Made by a program: the position numbers and the translations under genes. From assembly GCA_017541885.1 (NCBI GenBank), contig JAFXYF010000011.1, positions 101,541 to 165,540 of the forward strand: a DNA stretch of 64,000 nt, in the 5' to 3' direction. The stretch comes from Bacilli bacterium. GTDB lineage: Bacteria > Bacillota_I > Bacilli_A > RF39 > UBA660. The notes under the pieces are model-generated. The model was not told the origin of the DNA, made no database searches, and worked only from the letters and a program-made list of their open reading frames with translations. Every line of letters begins with the position of its first letter. The first letter of the stretch is position 1. Shown here piece after piece: positions 60,898 to 64,000 of this stretch.

Positions 60898-63561
60898 ATG
60901 AAAAAATATGTTTATTTATTCAGTGAAGGTAATGCTAACATGAGAGAACTTCTTGGTGGTAAAGGAGCTAACTTAGCAGAAATGACTAATATTGGTTTAC
61001 CAGTACCTCAAGGATTCACTATTACTACTGAAGCATGTACTCAATATTATGAAGATGGAAGAGAAATTAATAAAGAAATCCAAAAACAAATTAATGAGTA
61101 CATTGAAAAAATGGAAAAGATTACAGGAAAGAAATTTGGAGATAAAGAAAATCCACTTCTTGTTTCTGTAAGATCTGGAGCTAGAGCATCTATGCCTGGT
61201 ATGATGGATACTATCCTAAACTTAGGTTTAAATGAAGATGTTGTTAAGGTTATTGCTGAAAAGAGTAATAATCCTAGATGGGCTTGGGATTGTTATAGAA
61301 GATTCATTCAAATGTATTCTGACGTTGTTATGGAAGTTGGAAAGAAATACTTTGAAGAATTAATCGACAAGATGAAAGAAAAGAAAGGTGTTAAACAAGA
61401 CGTTGAATTAGATGCTGATGATTTACATGAATTAGCTGATCAATTCAAGAAAGAATATAAAAAGAAAATTGGAAACGAATTCCCTAGTGATCCAAAAGAA
61501 CAATTAATGGGAGCTATTAAAGCAGTATTCCGTTCTTGGGATAATCCTAGAGCAAACGTTTATCGTCGTGATAACGATATCCCTTATTCTTGGGGAACTG
61601 CTGTTAACGTTCAATCAATGGCTTTTGGTAATATGGGTGATGATTGTGGAACAGGTGTTGCATTTACACGTGACCCAGCTACTGGAGAAAAAGGTTTATT
61701 TGGTGAATTCTTAACTAACGCTCAAGGTGAAGACGTTGTTGCTGGAGTTCGTACTCCAATGAAGATTGCTGAAATGGAACAAAAATTCCCAGAAGCATTT
61801 AAACAATTCCAAAAAGTATGTAAGACTCTAGAAAAGCATTATAGAGATATGCAAGATATGGAATTTACTGTTGAACATGGACAATTATACATGTTACAAA
61901 CTCGTAATGGTAAGAGAACTGCTCAAGCAGCTTTAAAGATTGCTTGTGATTTAGTTGATGAAAAAATGCGTACTGAAGAAGAGGCAGTTGCTATGATTGA
62001 TCCAAGAAATTTGGATACATTATTACACCCTCAATTTGATGCTAAAGCATTAAAAGCAGCTAAACCTATAGGTAAAGGTTTAGGAGCATCTCCAGGTGCT
62101 GCTTGTGGTCAAATCGTATTCTCTGCAGAAGATGCTGAAGCATGGCATGCAAAGAAGAAGAAAGTTATCTTAGTTAGATTAGAGACATCTCCAGAAGATA
62201 TTACTGGTATGAAAGTATCTCAAGGTATCTTAACAGTTCGTGGAGGTATGACTTCTCACGCTGCTGTTGTTGCTCGTGGTATGGGTTCTTGCTGCGTATC
62301 TGGATGTGGTGACATCAAGATGAATGAAGCTAAGAAAGAATTCGAATTAGGTGGAAAGAAGTTCAAAGAAGGAGACGTTATTTCTATCGATGGTACAACT
62401 GGAAATATCTATGATGGAGAAATTAAGACAGTCGATGCTACAATTGCTGGTGAATTCGGAAGAGTTATGGAATGGGCTGATAAGTATCGTAAGTTAGGAG
62501 TTAGAACAAATGCTGATACTCCAAAAGATACTGCAAAAGCTATTGAGTTAGGTGCTGAAGGTATTGGTCTATGCCGTACTGAGCATATGTTCTTCGATGA
62601 AGAAAGAATCTTCAACTTAAGAAGAATGATTTTATCTGAAACAGTAGAAGACAGAGAAAAATATCTTAACTTATTAATTCCATATCAAAAGAGTGACTTT
62701 AAAGCAATGTATAAAGAGTTACAAGGAAGACCTATGACTGTTCGTTACATTGACCCACCTCTACATGAGTTTATTCCAAAGACTGAAGCTGAGATGAAAG
62801 AATTAGCTAAAGCTATGAATATTACAGTTGATCATATTAAAGAAGTTTGTGATGAATTACATGAATTCAACCCAATGATGGGACACAGAGGTTGCCGTTT
62901 AGCTGTAACTTACCCAGAAATTGCTAGAATGCAAACAAGAGCTTTAATGGAAGCTGCAATCGAAGTTAAGAAAGAAAAAGGATACGATATCGTTCCTGAA
63001 ATTATGATTCCACTTGTTGGTGAAGTAAAAGAATTAAAATTCGTTAAAGATATAGTAGTTGAAACTGCAGAACTAGTTAAGAAAGAAAAGAAATCTGATA
63101 TGGAATATCATATCGGTACAATGATTGAAATTCCTAGAGCTGCAATCACTGCAGATGAAATTGCTAAAGAAGCAGAATTCTTCTCATTCGGAACAAATGA
63201 CTTAACACAAATGACATTTGGTTTCTCAAGAGATGATGCTGGTAAGTTCTTAGGAAGTTACTATGAAAATAAGATTTATGAACAAGATCCATTTGCTAAG
63301 TTAGACCAAAAAGGTGTTGGTAAACTTGTTAAGATGGCTGTTGAATTAGGTAAATCTACAAGACCTAATATTAAATTAGGAATCTGTGGAGAGCATGGTG
63401 GAGATCCATCAAGTGTTGAGTTCTGCCACAATGCAGGATTAACTTATGTATCTTGTTCACCATTTAGAGTTCCAATCGCAAGACTTGCTGCTGCACAAGC
63501 TGCTATTAAAGAAAAAGAAGCTAAGAAAGCAGAAAAGAAAGCTGCAAAGAAAACTAAATAA
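60898..63561 (+). CDS. ppdK: Pyruvate, phosphate dikinase
   Basis: An 887 aa enzyme interconverting pyruvate + ATP + Pi and PEP + AMP + PPi. The N-terminal nucleotide-binding domain starts YLFSEGNANMRELLGGKGAN and has VSVRSGARASMPGMMDTILN. The swivelling phosphohistidine domain has GGMTSHAAVVARGMG (His near 454). The C-terminal TIM barrel has IGLCRTEHMFFDE and ends with the catalytic-Cys region LGICGEHGGDPSSVEF. A Lys/Ala tail of about 20 residues is extra. In fermenting anaerobes it often runs toward pyruvate, using PPi. Single-gene unit with richer codons than its neighbours, suggesting high expression. Confidence 0.95.
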   Translation: MKKYVYLFSEGNANMRELLGGKGANLAEMTNIGLPVPQGFTITTEACTQYYEDGREINKEIQKQINEYIEKMEKITGKKFGDKENPLLVSVRSGARASMPGMMDTILNLGLNEDVVKVIAEKSNNPRWAWDCYRRFIQMYSDVVMEVGKKYFEELIDKMKEKKGVKQDVELDADDLHELADQFKKEYKKKIGNEFPSDPKEQLMGAIKAVFRSWDNPRANVYRRDNDIPYSWGTAVNVQSMAFGNMGDDCGTGVAFTRDPATGEKGLFGEFLTNAQGEDVVAGVRTPMKIAEMEQKFPEAFKQFQKVCKTLEKHYRDMQDMEFTVEHGQLYMLQTRNGKRTAQAALKIACDLVDEKMRTEEEAVAMIDPRNLDTLLHPQFDAKALKAAKPIGKGLGASPGAACGQIVFSAEDAEAWHAKKKKVILVRLETSPEDITGMKVSQGILTVRGGMTSHAAVVARGMGSCCVSGCGDIKMNEAKKEFELGGKKFKEGDVISIDGTTGNIYDGEIKTVDATIAGEFGRVMEWADKYRKLGVRTNADTPKDTAKAIELGAEGIGLCRTEHMFFDEERIFNLRRMILSETVEDREKYLNLLIPYQKSDFKAMYKELQGRPMTVRYIDPPLHEFIPKTEAEMKELAKAMNITVDHIKEVCDELHEFNPMMGHRGCRLAVTYPEIARMQTRALMEAAIEVKKEKGYDIVPEIMIPLVGEVKELKFVKDIVVETAELVKKEKKSDMEYHIGTMIEIPRAAITADEIAKEAEFFSFGTNDLTQMTFGFSRDDAGKFLGSYYENKIYEQDPFAKLDQKGVGKLVKMAVELGKSTRPNIKLGICGEHGGDPSSVEFCHNAGLTYVSCSPFRVPIARLAAAQAAIKEKEAKKAEKKAAKKTK

Positions 63562-63567
63562 TATAAT

Positions 63568-63595
63568 AAAGACTAGAGAAATCTAGTCTTTTATA
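63568..63595 (+). terminator. Intrinsic terminator
   Basis: AAAGACTAGA-GAAA-TCTAGTCTTT, GNRA loop, T-rich tail. Confidence 0.85.
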
Positions 63596-63666
63596 TTGAG
63601 TTAAATTTATATTTAATATATAATTAAGTATGAAAAGTATGACTAGTTATACTTTAGGAGGTATAT

Positions 63667-63867
63667 ATGAAAGACAAGTTTGTAGGTATTGCTAAAGTTG
63701 GAGAAAAAGGTCAAATAGTAATTCCTAAAGAAGCAAGAGATATGTTTGATATTAAACCCGGTGATTCAGTTGTTGTTTTATGTGATAAAAAGAAAGGCAT
63801 GGCTATAATTAAGTCTGAAGCATTAGAAGATACTATGGATAAAATATTACCAAATGAGGATAAATAG
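63667..63867 (+). CDS. AbrB/SpoVT-type DNA-binding protein
   Basis: A 66 aa swapped-hairpin transcription factor: VGEKGQIVIPKEARDMFDIK then PGDSVVVLCDKKKGMAIIK is the complete AbrB domain. Such small proteins act as transition-state regulators or antitoxins. No toxin gene follows; an acyltransferase starts 2 bases after the stop, so the regulator may control that operon. GGAGG ribosome site. Confidence 0.85.
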   Translation: MKDKFVGIAKVGEKGQIVIPKEARDMFDIKPGDSVVVLCDKKKGMAIIKSEALEDTMDKILPNEDK

Positions 63868-63869
63868 TT

Positions 63870-64000
63870 ATGAATAAAAGAAAGAATTATTTAGATAACA
63901 TAAGATGGATAACTTTATGCGTTGTAATTTTATATCATGTATTTTATATTTTTAATTCAAGTGGTGTAATTTCAAATATTGGTGTTAAAGGAATTAAAGA
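63870..64000 (+). CDS. Acyltransferase 3 family membrane protein (partial, 5' end)
   Basis: The window ends inside this gene; 43 codons are visible, beginning MNKRKNYLDNIRWITLCVVI then LYHVFYIFN. The pattern YLDNIRWI...YHV is the start of acyltransferase-3 / OafA-type membrane proteins, which O-acylate cell-surface sugars. The His in YHV is a conserved residue in this family. It is probably translationally coupled to the AbrB-type gene, whose stop lies 2 bases upstream. Confidence 0.7.
   Translation, partial: MNKRKNYLDNIRWITLCVVILYHVFYIFNSSGVISNIGVKGIK

Noticed and set aside
63667..63867. AbrB-type protein as antitoxin of a toxin-antitoxin pair
   Set aside because: The adjacent gene is an acyltransferase-3 type membrane protein, not a toxin; no small toxin ORF lies upstream.

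Overview
The window is a gene-dense, very AT-rich stretch of a low-GC Gram-positive chromosome. The gene set points to the Bacilli / Erysipelotrichia / Mycoplasmatota side of the Firmicutes: a Bacillus-type DnaB primosome protein, parE-parC, RecD2, RNase HIII, a ylbD-ylbE-ylbF-rsmD cluster, and hrcA-grpE-dnaK under two CIRCE operators. UppP and a lipid flippase argue for a cell wall, so this is not a wall-less mycoplasma. Pyruvate phosphate dikinase and a CBS-domain pyrophosphatase fit a fermentative anaerobe. An uncultured gut lineage such as RF39 is my inference, not something the sequence proves. The standard code applies: TGG encodes Trp and TGA is a stop, but only one gene (rsmD) ends in TGA. 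I see no rRNA, tRNA, insertion sequence, CRISPR array or prophage.

Layout. 0-13.5 kb: dnaB, HD hydrolase, pyrophosphatase, export protein, orphan prepilin, phosphohexomutase, HelD helicase with a HopA1-like protein, flippase, acidic membrane-anchored protein, tRNA methylthiotransferase. 13.5-33.5 kb: a repeat-rich Thr/Pro membrane protein with a coiled-coil partner, radical SAM/SPASM enzyme, RecD2, methionine aminopeptidase, a degenerate phosphoglycerate-mutase-like protein, RdgB, UppP, a TetR regulator divergent from an exported thioredoxin-fold protein, a GT10 fucosyltransferase-like enzyme, DUF362, DUF1003, a gene broken by an in-frame stop, DUF1846 and a GNAT acetyltransferase. 33.45-34.43 kb: a gene-free stretch that looks like one long structured RNA gene. 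34.4-46 kb: membrane and surface proteins, topoisomerase IV, the ylb cluster, and a pseudopilin joined to a ricin-type lectin region. 46-54.5 kb: heat-shock operon with an M3 peptidase between dnaK and dnaJ, then thyA-folA. 54.5-57.7 kb (minus strand): two adjacent mTERF-like helical-repeat genes leading into RNase HIII. 57.7-64 kb: CvpA, thioredoxin, zinc-ribbon membrane proteins, PPDK, AbrB and the start of an acyltransferase.

Two items stand out. First, a free-standing candidate ncRNA of about 700 nt (33647-34354) has its own promoter and terminator. At its centre is a ladder hairpin of seven short A/U helices on each arm, in matching order, capped by a GUAA tetraloop. Second, a translationally coupled pair of genes carries repeats of the mTERF type, a fold known mainly from mitochondria and chloroplasts, and sits directly upstream of rnhC; this suggests a role on RNA-DNA hybrids.

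Transcription is organised in small units. Most genes or gene pairs are followed by a compact intrinsic terminator. Many are preceded by an extended -10 box (TGnTATAAT type) only about 15-30 bases before the start codon, giving very short leaders.
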